A stretch of DNA of 64,000 bases from Clonostachys chloroleuca (GCA_037952775.1 JBANAY010000003.1:24676001-24740000); one strand, 5' to 3'; positions 25,995-37,911 are shown, numbered from the stretch's first letter. Notes: generated by a model not told the origin, from the sequence alone. Numbers and translations: made by a program.

Positions 25995-28527
25995 ATGCCC
26001 ATGCCCTTGGAACCACGGACAAATGGACGGCCGTACTATCAAGTGGAAGATCTTGACCCCAGCGGATCGGACACGTGTCTGCCTGACGGCAACGTCGGCA
26101 AGCAGGGCGTCTCACGATCGCGTCTCGTGCTGGCGGCAAGCAATGGCCACACCGACGTCGTCAAGCAGCTCCTGGATGAGGGCGCCTCGGTCCATGAGCG
26201 TGACCCAGAGCTTGGCAAGGCTATCCAGGCCGCGACACTATCTGGGCACACCGACACCATGCGCCTATTGTGCGAGGCTGGTGCCTCGGTGGATGACTAC
26301 TACCCTGATGGAAACACGATTCTGCATTTGGCAGCAAAGCTGGGAGATCCTGAACTTGTTATCCTTTTGGTCAAATTAGGGGCACCTGTCCTGAAGCGTA
26401 ATAATAACAATGACACCCCCCTGACCAATGCCGTCGTTACTGGAAACCTGGAAATGGTGGCTGGTCTTCTGGAGCACGGGGCAGATGCGGAAACTTCAAG
26501 CGACGAACCCCAACGACCTCTTTTCCGAGCCGTATCCTATGGACATCTCCGTATAATTGAAACACTGGTTAGGCACGGATGGGGGCTTGACAGTAAGGAC
26601 GAGATCGGTCGCACAACTCTCTGCGTGGCCGCCTATTTCAGACATTTGGATGTCGTGAGATATCTTATTGACTCAGGAGTCGGCTTGGAGGGTACCATGG
26701 ATGGAATGACGGCGTTGCACCTTGCTGCTAGATGTGGATATGAGGACATCACCAATCTGCTGGTCGAAAAAGGGGCCAATATTGAGGCTGTGGACGGCGA
26801 TGAGCTGCGCACTCCCTTCTACCTGGCAATCGAATGCGGCAATATTCAAGTAGCTGAGTATCTTCTCGCCAAGGGTGCCAATATGGCGGCTAGAAACAGC
26901 AACGGATATTGTGCCCTTCATCTAGCAGCGTCAAAAGAGGGATATCTTGACATGATCGATTTCCTGCTTAGGCATGGAGCAGATATGGAAGACGTGGCTG
27001 CAGACGGTCTCACAGCACTCGGAATTGCGGCTGCGAAAGGGCACACCAAAACTCTCCGATTTCTTTTGAACTCGGGAGCAAACGTTGATAGTCAAGGTGG
27101 TGTCAGTTCCACCGCTTTACACGCGGCTGCTCGCAGGGGACAGCTTGAAGTCGTCCAGGTGCTCCTTGACGGAGGCGCCGATATCGAGTTGGCCCGCAAT
27201 ACAGAGCGCCCTTACACTGCTCTGGGTGTAGCTGCGTCTTCAGGCCGCCTGGATGTGGTGAAGCTGCTACTTGAACGGGGGCCAACCTTGCAGCAAGACA
27301 GGACCAAGATGGTTTCACTCCGCTACACATCGCTTGCAGGGATGACATGATTGAGGTAGTCAAGCTGCTTCTGGAGAAAGGAGCTCAGGTGGACGTTTTG
27401 GATAATGACGGCTGGACTCCGCTCCACGTTGCCGCTAGAAACGACAACGATGCTATTATTCGTCTTCTTATGGAATACTGGGCAGATCCGTACATCACCT
27501 GCGACGATAACTTGACCCCCCTTGCCTATGCGGTACGGCACGACCAAAGACTGGCTGTCAAGGCCCTTGTTGAATGTGGCGCGGACTGCAATATTGGGAG
27601 CCCCGGCGAATTCACAGCCCTGTCTCTGGCAGCCCGGCATGGCTATTCCGATACTCTCGAGCTTTTAATTGAGCTCGGTGCAAACATAGAGCTTCTAGAT
27701 GCTAGGGGCGAGAGCCCTCTGATCACTGCCGCCAACTACGGCCACCTCAAAACGGCCGAAATCTTGCTCCAAAAGGGAGCACACGTCAATTGGGAGGATT
27801 ACGATGGCTGGACTCCACTAGCCATCGCTGCGAGGCGCGGCTATGGTGAGCTCGTGAGGCTTCTGTTGGACCGAGGAGCAGATCAAAGCATCAAGAAGAA
27901 GCAGGGAGCCAGCTGTTCCTTCTCGGTTATCCATCGCGCAATATGCGTTGGCCATGTCGACGTTGTCCGCCAGCTCTCGGACGCCACTGACGGCCAGAAA
28001 CCGCCGATGGATACACTTGGGAGGTCCCCTCTGTGCTTCGCCGTCAGCCATGGCCGCCACGCCGTCGTCAAGCTTCTTCTTGAGAGAGAAAGCTACCAAG
28101 CCTCCCTACAAGACATATATGGATCAACACCGTTGGGCATCGCGATTCGGATTGGATATGAGTCCGTTGCTCGGCTATTATTCAACGCCACAAACCCGTC
28201 CTTGGATACGGAGGATCTTTTAGGTAAAAGTCTAAGATGGTGGCTGTCAACAGTGGCCACCCCCAGTATGCAAGAGCTGTTTGAGAATCTCGAGAAGGGC
28301 GCCGACGATGCTGAATCTGAGAGTGATGGCAACGACGAGGGTGGCGGAATGCGCGCGCACTGCGACATTTGCTTGATGAGAATCATGAGGGACCAGCCTC
28401 GTTACCATTGCGATGCGTGTCTTGAGGCAGACTTCGACGCGTGCGTGCGATGCATAGAATTGGGGGGAAGTGCTTAGACGAGTCGCACAAACTGATATAC
28501 TACGATTCGTCTCCTCGGAAAAGTTGA
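25995..28527 (+). CDS. ankyrin-repeat protein with C-terminal ZZ finger, two frameshifts
   Basis: A gene of about 840 codons made almost entirely of ankyrin repeats of about 33 residues (for example GNTILHLAAKLGDPELVILL, GMTALHLAARCGYEDITNLL, DGWTPLHVAARNDND). It ends in a ZZ-type zinc finger (CDICLMRIMR, YHCDACLEADFDACVRC). The frame breaks twice, each time as if one G were missing from a G-run. At 27277-27281 the repeat carries on only in another frame (from LLLERG into ANLAARQDQDGFTPLH). At 28462-28467 the finger's last ligands (KCLDESHKL) and the natural end at 28527 lie one frame away; as written, the frame stops at 28477. Start ATG 25995 precedes the first repeat. Ankyrin-ZZ proteins in fungi are probably protein-interaction scaffolds, and some derive from NLR-like genes; the next gene is a NACHT-ankyrin relic. 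Either a young pseudogene or two homopolymer errors. Confidence 0.75.
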
Positions 28528-29091
28528 GCAGGCGATTTTCGAATCTCTATTTACGTTGAAATGATTTGTGTAGTTTTCAATACTCGGAATAGTTAGCCAG
28601 CGAACTGAATTGCGACCAGAATCCTTTCCTTGTTCAAGTGACTCCTTGATTGAAACCCAACCCTGGTGTGAGCTTCTTGATAATGTATTATTAGAGCACT
28701 GAAATTAATAAATCATGTTTATAGGCATGTGACCATCAATGGGTAGGGAGAGGTGTCATTGATGGCACATGCTGACCGCCTCCTAGATTTGTCTATCGAC
28801 TGCGTTGATTTCTCTGGAAATTTGGGGCATCTTACTGCCCCCAATCACAGAAGGAAACTTGTGCCTTCCTTTAGACATCTATTCACCCCTGGTTATGGGG
28901 TGTGCTGTGTAGATACGCGGTTATGCACCATTCACTTGGTCAGCTCTCGCAAGTAGGTACTCTCGGATTATTGCCAACTGATATGACTTGCTTTTTTCTT
29001 CTTCCTGCAACATCCCCCTCAGACCCTATGGACCCACGTCTGGCGGCCTGATCACTCAATATATCCATTCTTTACTTTCTTCAGCTCCATC
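28528..29091. other. intergenic
   Basis: Short spacer between the ankyrin/ZZ gene and the NACHT-ankyrin pseudogene, on the same strand. A 67-codon frame at 28753-28956 has no recognisable motif. Confidence 0.35.
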
Positions 29092-31311
29092 ATGACACGC
29101 AGCTACGAAGATGATGGCGATGAACATGCGATCGTGATAAGTCGCGACGATGTCAGTGATTACAATCCAGGCCAAGTATTGCCACAACCAGAGAAAACCA
29201 TCCAGCAGATTCGCGCCTGGCTCCAGCCCACCCGAAATGAGATCGCTGGAGGCGAATATCGCAAACATCTGGCCACTCATGCAGCCGGCACGGGAGTCTG
29301 GCTGACTTCGAGCGCTACCTACAAGCAGTGGCTGCAAGATGATCAGCACGGGCTTTTATGGATCAAAAGCATTCCTGGCTCGGGGAAGTCTGTCATAGCA
29401 GCCAACCTCATCGACGAGCTGGCAAGGGATAATCCTGGATCACCGGTCCTCTTCTTCTTCTTTCGTCAGATCATCCAAGCCAATCATAAGCCTGACGCTT
29501 TACTCCGTGATTGGCTTCATCAGATTTTGACTTATAGCCCGCCCTTGCAGAAGAAGCTTAAATCGGATATGAAGTCACGAAGCCTGGAAACGGTTTCTAT
29601 CGATGAATTGTGTACAAACCTCCATATGGTTCTTTCCGGAGTTTCGGGAAGGGTTTTCTGCGTCGCTGATGCTCTTGACGAAATCGATCAGGGCAACGAC
29701 TCATTCCTCACGTCGATTGCGTCGCTAGGGACGTGGAGGCCCGATAAAGTCAAGGTTCTCATCACAATTCGCCCTGTCCCGACGGTTGAAGGGCCTTTGA
29801 GGAAGTCCCCTGGACTTCAAATCCGTCTTCATGAGGACCTGGTTGATACTGATATACGAACGTATGTCCAATCCACTCTTTCCAAGTCCGCGATCCCAAA
29901 GAGCGACTGGAAGACTATTATAGATGCTGTTCTTGGAAAGGCCAATGGTCTGTTTCTCTATGCAAAGTTAGCAATGAATGCTTTTCTAGAGCCAGGCGCC
30001 GATATCAACCTGGTCCTATCAAAATTACCTGTGGATTAAACGTCTTGTACATAGGCCTTCTGAGAGACCATTCCCTTCGATCTGGGGTAGCAGATAGTAC
30101 TCAATGACTGAAGCTCCAGACAGTTACCCACGCCATGCGACCTCTGAGGCTGTTGGAGCTAGCTGAGATGGTCAAGAGCAACAATCCGGATGGCCAAACA
30201 CTCGATTTGAAAGATGCGAAGAATCTAATCCGGGCAGGTTGTGGCCCCTTGCTGGAAATACTGGCAGAAGAGACGGTGTCTTTCATTCATCACTCGTTTA
30301 CGGAGTATCTCAAAGGGACAACTAGATCTTAAGACATTTCCAGATATCCCATTCTCGGATCGGGTCCTTCTCATACTCAGTTGGGACTTGCCTGCCTAAA
30401 CTATTTGACTACCGAGAACTTGGGACCTACAGCGATGAACAATGAAGAGCCAGAAGGCCTTATGTATCGACCTATAAAAAAGGACACTGGCCTGCGCTTG
30501 AAATTCCCATTCTTCGATTATGCTGCAAGTAACTGGTCCCATCATTTCAAGGCATCTGAAGCTGCTGGAGAAGACCAGGCAGGCGTTGACATTCACGGGC
30601 GTGACTCATATGGGAGGACTCCACTACATGCGTTGTTCAATTGTCCAGTTTTCACACGACTTCTTCTGCAAACTGGAACAGATGCTAATGCAACTGATAA
30701 TGATGGAGCTACACCCCTCCACCGCGTTATGAATATAGAGTCCATGTGTATTCTTGTTGAGGAGGGACATGCAGATATCAATGCTGTGAGACACGAGGCA
30801 GGGACTCCTCTTCATGCCCTGCTTTCACGACCTCATCCTAAAATGACCGCTAAGTTCCTAGAATATGGTCCCGGCTGCAGTGTCGTGGATGGATATGGTA
30901 ACGGGATGCTGCATTCCGCACTGATGGGTTACCACGTTGATAAAGATATTGTCGAATCTTTGCTGAAGCTGGGCGCTGACCCGAACCTGAAGGACAACAA
31001 AGGGCTCACACCTATTCTCCACGCCGCCGTTGGTGATTACGTGGAGGAAGAGAATATAGATCTCCTCACCAAAGCTGGTGCTGATGTATGCGCAACAGAC
31101 AATTGTGGGGAAAATATTCTTTTCCGGCAGTTTGATTGTTACAATAAACGAAAAAGGGGAAAATTCGACACCTGGGTTAAGAAAGGGGTACCAACGATGA
31201 TCCGGAATCGAAAGGGTCCGCACCCTTTTACACGCAGCTGTGGTACGATGTGGATACAGTTACAGCATATCAGAACGAAGTGACCCGGTTCTTGGGCTCG
31301 GGCTCGATATA

Positions 31312-31354
31312 AGTCGAGTGGGGGGAAGTGGCCCGGGGGTAGAAGTGGCCCACC
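31312..31354 (+). repeat. left terminal inverted repeat of the pogo-like element
   Basis: Begins AGTCGAGTGGGGGG and matches the right end in inverse. It contains two direct copies of an AAGTGGCCC block preceded by G-runs, likely the transposase binding sites. Confidence 0.93.
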
Positions 31355-33105
31355 CCAAATGCCACACATTTTTGACAGTCTTGATGATGCAACTTAATAA
31401 TTACTATATAAATTCAACTCCAATAGCTATAAAAATTATACTATTGTGATCAGCTCGTCGCGATGATTATGGCGGCATTGGTATTATTATTATTAGAGGT
31501 TCGTGGCTTCCGTACGCGCTGCCTCTTCCTCCTCAATTCGTTAAGCCTACCTTGTACGTCTTTTATCTGCGTAAGTGAGCAGAAAATCTCATTCTTATCT
31601 GGTTCAACGGCTCTACGCTTCTTATGACTTAGGCGTTTATTCAGGGCCTTTTAAGCCTCTAATTCCTGATCTTTTAAGACCAGTTGAACACTTAATGAAT
31701 CGATCGTTCGCGCCGCCTTATAGCTATATTATGTGAGCAGCCTTCTCGTACAAGGGCTAGCAGGGTATAAATACCTCATAGTGTTAACAACTTGAAGGCT
31801 ATTTCGAGGTGTTTGAAGGTTGTATTTATCCTTCTGGGCCGGCTTTTGTGGTATTGAGGGCGCCTTGGCTGTGGCTATGACTTAGCTGCTTAGGAGCACC
31901 TTCCGGCGGTTTAGAGGATAAATTCCTGTAGCCCGAAATCCTGACTTGATATTCTTCGCTGTTAGAGCCTCCTTACGAGCTTTGGTATAATATTCGAGGA
32001 AGTTAGCCTTTCTAATCGTAGTCGAATCGAGTATTTCATCGAGCCGCTCTAGATATCTTCGATAGGCCGATTTCAGTATAGAAAACACACCTAAGTCGAG
32101 CGGCTACAAGATGTACGAGGTATATACAGGCAAGAAGAGAAGGAAGATATTGTTTTGGAAGTATTCCTATATAAATTCCGGCGTTGCATGTGAGCTGTAG
32201 CTATCAACTATCAGCAGCTGAGCCTCGGAGGGATCAGCAGGAGTAGTTTCCGGAATAAATACTCATTGAAGCTACTCAAGCGCTAGAGCGTTGCTAATCT
32301 ATCTATTTTGTAATATTACAAATAGCTACTTCTTATTGAAGTTATCTTTAAACCACTATTGCTGTACTGTTTCACCTTTAAACACAATATAAGGAGTTAG
32401 GATCTCTCCAACAGCAGAAATAGCCTTAACGAGCGTAACCTAAGCCCTCTCTTGGTTCCCTTTGAGAACTGTATACTTACAGCTTCCTTCGTTAGAGCCG
32501 ATGACGAGGCTGTTGAGATCATATCCCTCCATAATGCCAGCCTCGTCAGCGTTCTATATATTCTCCGGTTTGATCTAAGAGACCGAGTTATAGTTATTAA
32601 AGAACCTATTAATATTCTCAGGATTAGCTCCATTGAGCCTAGCTGACGCTATTCGCTTTCCAATCTTGACTCCTAGGCCCTCCTGACGGCTGAGAAACTG
32701 GTTGACCCAGGACCTGCCGAGAGGCTCGAGATCCTTCCGACCTTGAAGGATCTGGGAAGCGATATATCGAAGCTGTCGATACGTAGGTGCGTATCCCAGT
32801 AATTCTTGAGATACGATCTATCTCCTGACTCTCTCTTCTTCCGCCTTCGAGAAGTGTTATTGGTGTTCGTACGCTTGTGCGCGTGTTAAGCCATCTTCTA
32901 ATCGTTGTCTAAGCGTTGTACGAGGAATTGCCTATTTCTTTGCAGCAACACGTGCAGATAAGCCGGCAAGTAGATCATTAATCGCAGAATTAATTTCTGA
33001 TTCCAAATATATAGCTATTTTGCTCGTAAAACACAAATTGAAGCTTCTGTTATTATTTTTGTTATAATGTGTGTGACTTAGGGTAGATGCGCAGGCTAAA
33101 AATTA

Positions 33106-33149
33106 GGTGGGCCACTTCTACCCCCGGGCCACTTCCCCCCTACTCGACT
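33106..33149 (-). repeat. right terminal inverted repeat of the pogo-like element
   Basis: Inverse complement of the left end with one extra base (AGTCGAGTAGGGGGG at the outer edge). It is followed directly by the TA target duplicate at 33150-33151 and by the resumed ankyrin frame at 33152. Confidence 0.93.
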
Positions 33150-36100
33150 TAAATAGCGTTGACTATGATGGAAATGGTTTGTTGCATGAACTCGCCCGAG
33201 TTAATCGAAACCACGACATAGGTCCTGGCGTGACTATGATTTCCCACTGGGAAAGGTTACTGAGTCTCGGGCTGGACCTCGACCAGGCCAACTACGATGG
33301 ACTCACTCTTTTGCATATCCTATACTCAGCAGTCCTGTCGGAAAAGTCCAAGTCCTGGCCGCCAGAAAAGGTTATGCCAATCGACTTTGTGATTTCGAGG
33401 GTGAAGGACGTAGACAGAACAGACAAATACGGTGCTACGTCGCTTCATCAGGCTGTTACTATCGGTGAGGTGTACACCAAAAAGCTTCTTGACGCTGGCG
33501 CGAACCCGGCCAAAGCCACTCGTCAAGGCATGACCCCTCTCCACCTTGCTTCTAGAAGCAGACAGAGCAACGTAGTAGGCACGCTAATGGAAGCCTTGAG
33601 AAGGAGGACTCCTTCATCTACTCTGCCTGTGTTGGGAGTGGATGCTGTTGTGTTTAAATTAATAGACGGCCTAGGTTATGACTAGATTTCCTAGAGCTAC
33701 CTGGGCGATGCTCTGGATGCCTACCCTACCACTCCGCTGTTTTACGCTTGCCGATCCGGCAGGCCAGAAACGGTAGCATTTCTTCTCGAAGCTGGTGCGG
33801 ATATTAAAAAAGGAAATGTTCTGCATGCATGTGCTGGCTTTGAAAGAGAGAATGAGGTGTGGCAGGGTCTCCCGGAAGATTCATGGGGGGACCAGAAACA
33901 GATGCGTCTCACGGTGATGGATGAAACGATCGTTTTAAATCCAAAATTCCCACTCGTACTAGATACGCTGCAAGGGGAAGAAACTGCCAGATTGGAGGAG
34001 ATTCTGGATATGCTTGTCAAGCACGGGCTTGATCCGACCGAGAATTCTCATGTTCATTGCAGTGCCCAGACAGAAGATGAGATTACCAACAAGAACAGCA
34101 GTTTTATTGACAGGGCTTTCTTCAAACAGGATGATTATACAGGCGCTTGTTTCAGAGCCGCCTGCGATTCAGAAAAAAAAAGAAGAAATTTTCGATCATA
34201 ACTCCCCTCGAAAGACTGCACTGTTCATCAAAGAATTCGGCTTATCTGGAATTGAGATCTCCTGAACTCATTAAAAATAAAGCATTGAGATCTCCTAGAT
34301 ACACTAAACATGAAGCAGTCTATCCAGATACCCTAGTATCCTTCTTACGTAGAAGGGAGTATCCATTAGTTGAGGGGATGGCAAGACTTGGTACCCAGTT
34401 TTTGCCAAATTCTCCCCGTGAAGAATCGAACTTTGCTATCCTTGTCCAATATGGTTATTTTACTCTTGTCGAGAAAATCGGTGCGATTGTGGCAGAAAGA
34501 GAGATGGAAAGAGGAAACTGGCATGCATTTGGCGACAAGACACGGCCAGGGCTTTGGCTCGCCAACCGGGATATCATTAAGGAAGATGAGGGCGTGGGCT
34601 TTGTCCTTCCTTTTTTGACCGCAGCCGTGATGAGGGAGCTACCCAACATGGAGATTGTCAAAATGTTGGTGGAAAAGTTTAGCGTCAATATCAATGAGCT
34701 GGTTTCCGCTGATGACCTCGACGCCGCGTTTTATGACGGCACGGCTGGGGATTCCGCTCTTCATACAGTGTCCCTCGGCTGCCACTGTTGGCAAGTTCAC
34801 CAAGCATTGCCTTATCTGCTTCAGTCGGGAGCTAATATAGACCTCCGAGACGATCAGGGACAAAAGGCCCTTCATGCTGCTCTTGGGCGATACCTGGAGC
34901 AGCCCTTCCAGCGGGATGCTGCGCGACTGCTGATTGAAGCAGGGGCAGATGTCAATGCCGTGGATGAGTCAGGGGCGGACTGCCTTGCTTACGCTCGAGG
35001 CGATTTTGAGATGAGCAAGGATCTCATCTCTCGTGGAGCAGTTGTGACAGCAGAATCGATATTCGGAGCAATCGCTGCTGAGAGCGCGCCCACACTTAAA
35101 GTCCTCCTGTCTAGCGGTATTAGTGCCAACACACATCGAATACCGCCATCTGAAGATGTATTGGCGTCCCAACGAAAGGGTGGTTTCCCTGAAGGATAAG
35201 TAGGTTGGTCCCCGTATCACGAGCAATTCCCACTATTCTGTGCTGGAGCTACGAGGCGCGCTAGAACAAGGAACGAAATGGTACACGTACTGCTCGACCA
35301 CGGGGCTGATCCATTTGCCAAGTTCTTGACTCCAATCCCAATAACCTACGGTCACACAGCACCTGATAATTTCCGAGAGGCCATAGTGCTGCATGATTTG
35401 CTGTATTATGGCCTCGCGATAGACCCTTTCTTCCAAGTTCCGCAGCTCGACATACATCGCCGAGATGCCCGGGGTTGGACACTCCTTCTTGCAGCTTGTT
35501 CAGGCTGCCCGGATAGCCCACTCTCATGGAAGCAGCAGGAAGATAGCACAGAAGAAATTGCAACGACGTTTCAAAAGCTGTTGTCAATGGGTGCAGATCT
35601 GGAAGCTTTGGACAACGCGGGGCGGAGCATTCTACATTTGATGATCCGTCGTGAAGAGGTCACTGGGTAGAACGAAATGATACAGATCAGAACTCGCTGA
35701 CTCAAAGTGTTCGAACGGCACCCCAGCTCATGAACCAGAATGATAATTCTGGGAACACCCCTCTCCACCTCGCTGTACTAGGTATGGCTGAGGGACCAAC
35801 TTACCGCATCTCTGTAGATAGCCTTAAACTTGCTGAAATGCTCATATCTGCTGGAGCTGACTACCTGATTACCGACAAACATGGCAACAGTATTCTTCAC
35901 CTTCTTGCTGCTGGACTCAAAATAGAGGACGAGCGTGGGTTCTTTGAACAGATGGTACAACGAGGAATGGATGTGAATGGGCGGAATGAGCTGGGAGAAA
36001 CCCCATTGTTTTCATTTTGCCGCACAGACAAACTTCCGCATCGGATAGAGGGCTTTAAATACCAATCAAATGCCATTACAATGTTCAAAAGACTAGGCGC

Positions 36101-36420
36101 GGACTTGTTCGCCACAGACCACAAGGGAAGGGGACTCCTGCATGCTGCTGCAGGTGGTGAAGCCGAGCTTTTTAAGGAGCTGCTGGACTGTGGGTTGGAT
36201 GCTGGCTTGGAGGACGATGTGTAGTAGATACCGCTTGACATGGCTGCGGCGTATGGAAACCTCGAGGTTCTAAAGATTTTTGAGAAGAATACGTAGACGT
36301 TTAATGATGGAGTGACAAATCTTTATCGTACGAGGTGGTCAAATGTATGTTTTCATATAGACAGGTTCTCTAGGATCTTTTGAAAGGATACGAAGGCTCA
36401 AGACAATTCTAGAATAGTTT

Positions 36421-37911
36421 CTAAGAATACCCGCCAACCAAAGTTTCAATAGCCTTCCAGGTTCGAAGATTGAATAGACCCATTACCCAAGTATTTCCGT
36501 CATGATCTTTTCCAAGTTGAGTCATGGAGTTTCTCGCTGTCGGACCGAGCTTGAGTGGAATGGTGACAAAGAAACGAGACACCCCCACTGGGTTGGTCCT
36601 CTCACTCCCATCTTCCCCCTGTTTTATCACGGCTGGTCCAAAATCAGCAATATGGAAGAGATTACCCCTGGCCCAGTTGGTCGTAACTAGCAGGGTAGCA
36701 TTAGCCGGCCCAGAAAGAGTTTGAACGTCCTTGCCAGATTCCCAAAGTTGACGGAGGCTCAGTAGCAATGCAAGTATTTGCGCCGGCGCTATCTGCTCCT
36801 GCAAGGATCTCCTGCATGACAATGCAATCTGTCCAATGGAAGAGGAGAGAAGGCTCGTGGGGAGAGTTGTGAAGCTCTCCGTCACCACATTTTGGATGTA
36901 CACTTCCTGGCCTGAATTGCTGAACCCAGGAGCTCGTCCACGCATGTCGAAAGGGTTCATCGCAATGATTGGTCGAGGACTTGACTGAGATTGAGCCAAA
37001 GCCTTGGCCCAAGTGGCAAGCAGCGCATCACTTTCGCTTATCCACGGCGTTTCTGTATCAGGCTTTGAGTCCGCAATGATATCGCGAAGAGCTTCAGACC
37101 TCAAGTTTTCCACAGTCTTTTTCGGCAAGTATAGGATTCGGGCCTCAATTCGATTCCAAATTATATCCCACAAGAGACACAACGCGAAGAAGATGATGCG
37201 AAATCCATCCAGGCGACCTTGCTGAATAACAGATGTCTCTTTCTTGGCAAGATCCAAGTTCGTACTCTCATACAAGAGGTCCTCGCGCGCGCCGGCGAGA
37301 ACAGGAAGTTCGGCTTCTCGTCCTGCCAAGACTAGGGACCACGCCTCAACCAGGCTTTTGAGACCCATCATGTCCATGAGACAATGTGGCCAGGTCAGAC
37401 TCACTATGGTGCCGTCTTGGAAGGATGCGATATGAAGAGCCAGCGCCGGATCGTCTCTGCTGAGAAATTCCTCCATCGTCTCGGCAGCACCTGGCCTAAC
37501 CATGAGCGGTCGCAGCATCACCGGGGATGGATGAAATGCTGGACCTCCGGTGGATGGTCTGGGGATCTGGCAAGCCAGCGGATGCTCCTGGACCTTCATG
37601 TCGAACACCTCGTGCGTATAGACTACTGCCGGTCGTTCCGGCGTGAACTCCGCTGGTACGTGAAGCTCCCAGGACCTCTGCCCAGGAGGCCGCCTGAAGC
37701 GCCCACCCAACTTCCTCCAGTCGCCAATTTCAAGGAGGCGACAGAATGAACCATGGAGTTTGTCTGCGTCAAGAACATCGTTGAACTGCCATGCTGAAGC
37801 CAGAAGCATACCGTCGAAAATTGCCTTGTTATCCATAAAATGAGTGGGGTACACAGTATCACCCTCAACGGGCTCTAGACGAGGAGGCTTTGAGCCCCAG
37901 AGCCACTGCAT
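36421..37911 (-). CDS. BAHD-like acyltransferase (transferase family)
   Basis: A single exon of 496 aa, starting at the ATG at 37911 (MQWLWGSKPPRLEPVEGD); the frame is open further upstream but has no earlier ATG. The catalytic HxxxD motif is present as HCLMD near residues 190-195 (SLTWPHCLMDMMGLKSLVEA). The usual second motif, DFGWG, is weak and appears as IADFGPA late in the protein. Length, the early PLxxxD-like arrangement and the two-lobed layout fit the fungal acyl-CoA-dependent transferases related to trichothecene 3-O-acetyltransferase. It should transfer an acyl group from CoA to a hydroxyl or amine of a small molecule. There is no biosynthetic backbone gene nearby, so the substrate is unknown. 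It sits just downstream of the NACHT-ankyrin relic, on the other strand, 124 bp apart. Confidence 0.78.
   Translation of the reverse strand: MQWLWGSKPPRLEPVEGDTVYPTHFMDNKAIFDGMLLASAWQFNDVLDADKLHGSFCRLLEIGDWRKLGGRFRRPPGQRSWELHVPAEFTPERPAVVYTHEVFDMKVQEHPLACQIPRPSTGGPAFHPSPVMLRPLMVRPGAAETMEEFLSRDDPALALHIASFQDGTIVSLTWPHCLMDMMGLKSLVEAWSLVLAGREAELPVLAGAREDLLYESTNLDLAKKETSVIQQGRLDGFRIIFFALCLLWDIIWNRIEARILYLPKKTVENLRSEALRDIIADSKPDTETPWISESDALLATWAKALAQSQSSPRPIIAMNPFDMRGRAPGFSNSGQEVYIQNVVTESFTTLPTSLLSSSIGQIALSCRRSLQEQIAPAQILALLLSLRQLWESGKDVQTLSGPANATLLVTTNWARGNLFHIADFGPAVIKQGEDGSERTNPVGVSRFFVTIPLKLGPTARNSMTQLGKDHDGNTWVMGLFNLRTWKAIETLVGGYS

Larger units (their letters stand above)
31310..33151 (-). mobile_element. 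pogo/Fot1-like (Tc1-mariner superfamily) DNA transposon, RIP-damaged
   Basis: The element spans 31312-33149 (1,838 bp) and is flanked by TA at 31310-31311 and 33150-33151. Terminal inverted repeats of 43 and 44 bp (31312-31354 and 33106-33149) differ by one inserted base. The minus strand carries a transposase relic, reading from about 33000 to 31882: an HTH region (AIPRTTLRQRLEDG), the CENP-B/Tc5-like HTH (APTYRQLRYIASQILQGR; SWVNQFLSRQ), then the DDE_1 core (NADEAGIMEGYDLNSLVIGS; LIVDSYSSHAT; PLDLGVFSILKSAYRR) and the family's C-terminal block (ALTAKNIKSGFRATGIYPLN). About a dozen in-frame stops interrupt it, nearly all TAG, at places where relatives have Trp or Gln. It is not able to transpose itself. 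Confidence 0.92.
29092..36296 (+). pseudogene. NACHT-ankyrin (NLR-like) pseudogene, split by a transposon
   Basis: Begins MTRSYEDDGDEHAIVISRDD, then the pre-NACHT region common in fungal STAND proteins (YRKHLATHAAGTGVWL), a Walker A loop (IPGSGKSVIAANL), a Walker B region (VFCVADALDEID) and a sensor-like VLITIRPVP. Past residue 315 the domain continues only after a one-base shift (SKLPVD into LNVLYIGLLRDHS), then HAMRPLRLLELAEMV and FIHHSFTEYL. A long ankyrin series follows to 36296. Lesions I can place: a frameshift near 30037; TGA 30105; TAA 30330; a transposon at 31312-33149; TAG at 33683 and 33692; a frameshift in an A9 run at 34173-34181; TAA 35197; TAG 35668 with a frameshift before 35730; TAG-TAG at 36222-36227. 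The natural stop seems to be TAG 36294. NACHT proteins with repeat C-termini act as NLR-like sensors in fungal non-self recognition. This copy cannot make the full protein. No N-terminal effector domain is recognisable in the first 30 residues. Confidence 0.85.

Noticed and set aside
31240..31449. Apparent coding end of the ankyrin gene at 31449
   Set aside because: The frame past 31311 runs into the transposon's terminal repeat; the translated tail is element sequence, not protein.
32397..32633. 78-codon minus-strand frame inside the transposon
   Set aside because: A shadow frame; the transposase reads in another frame with recognisable DDE motifs and RIP-type stops.
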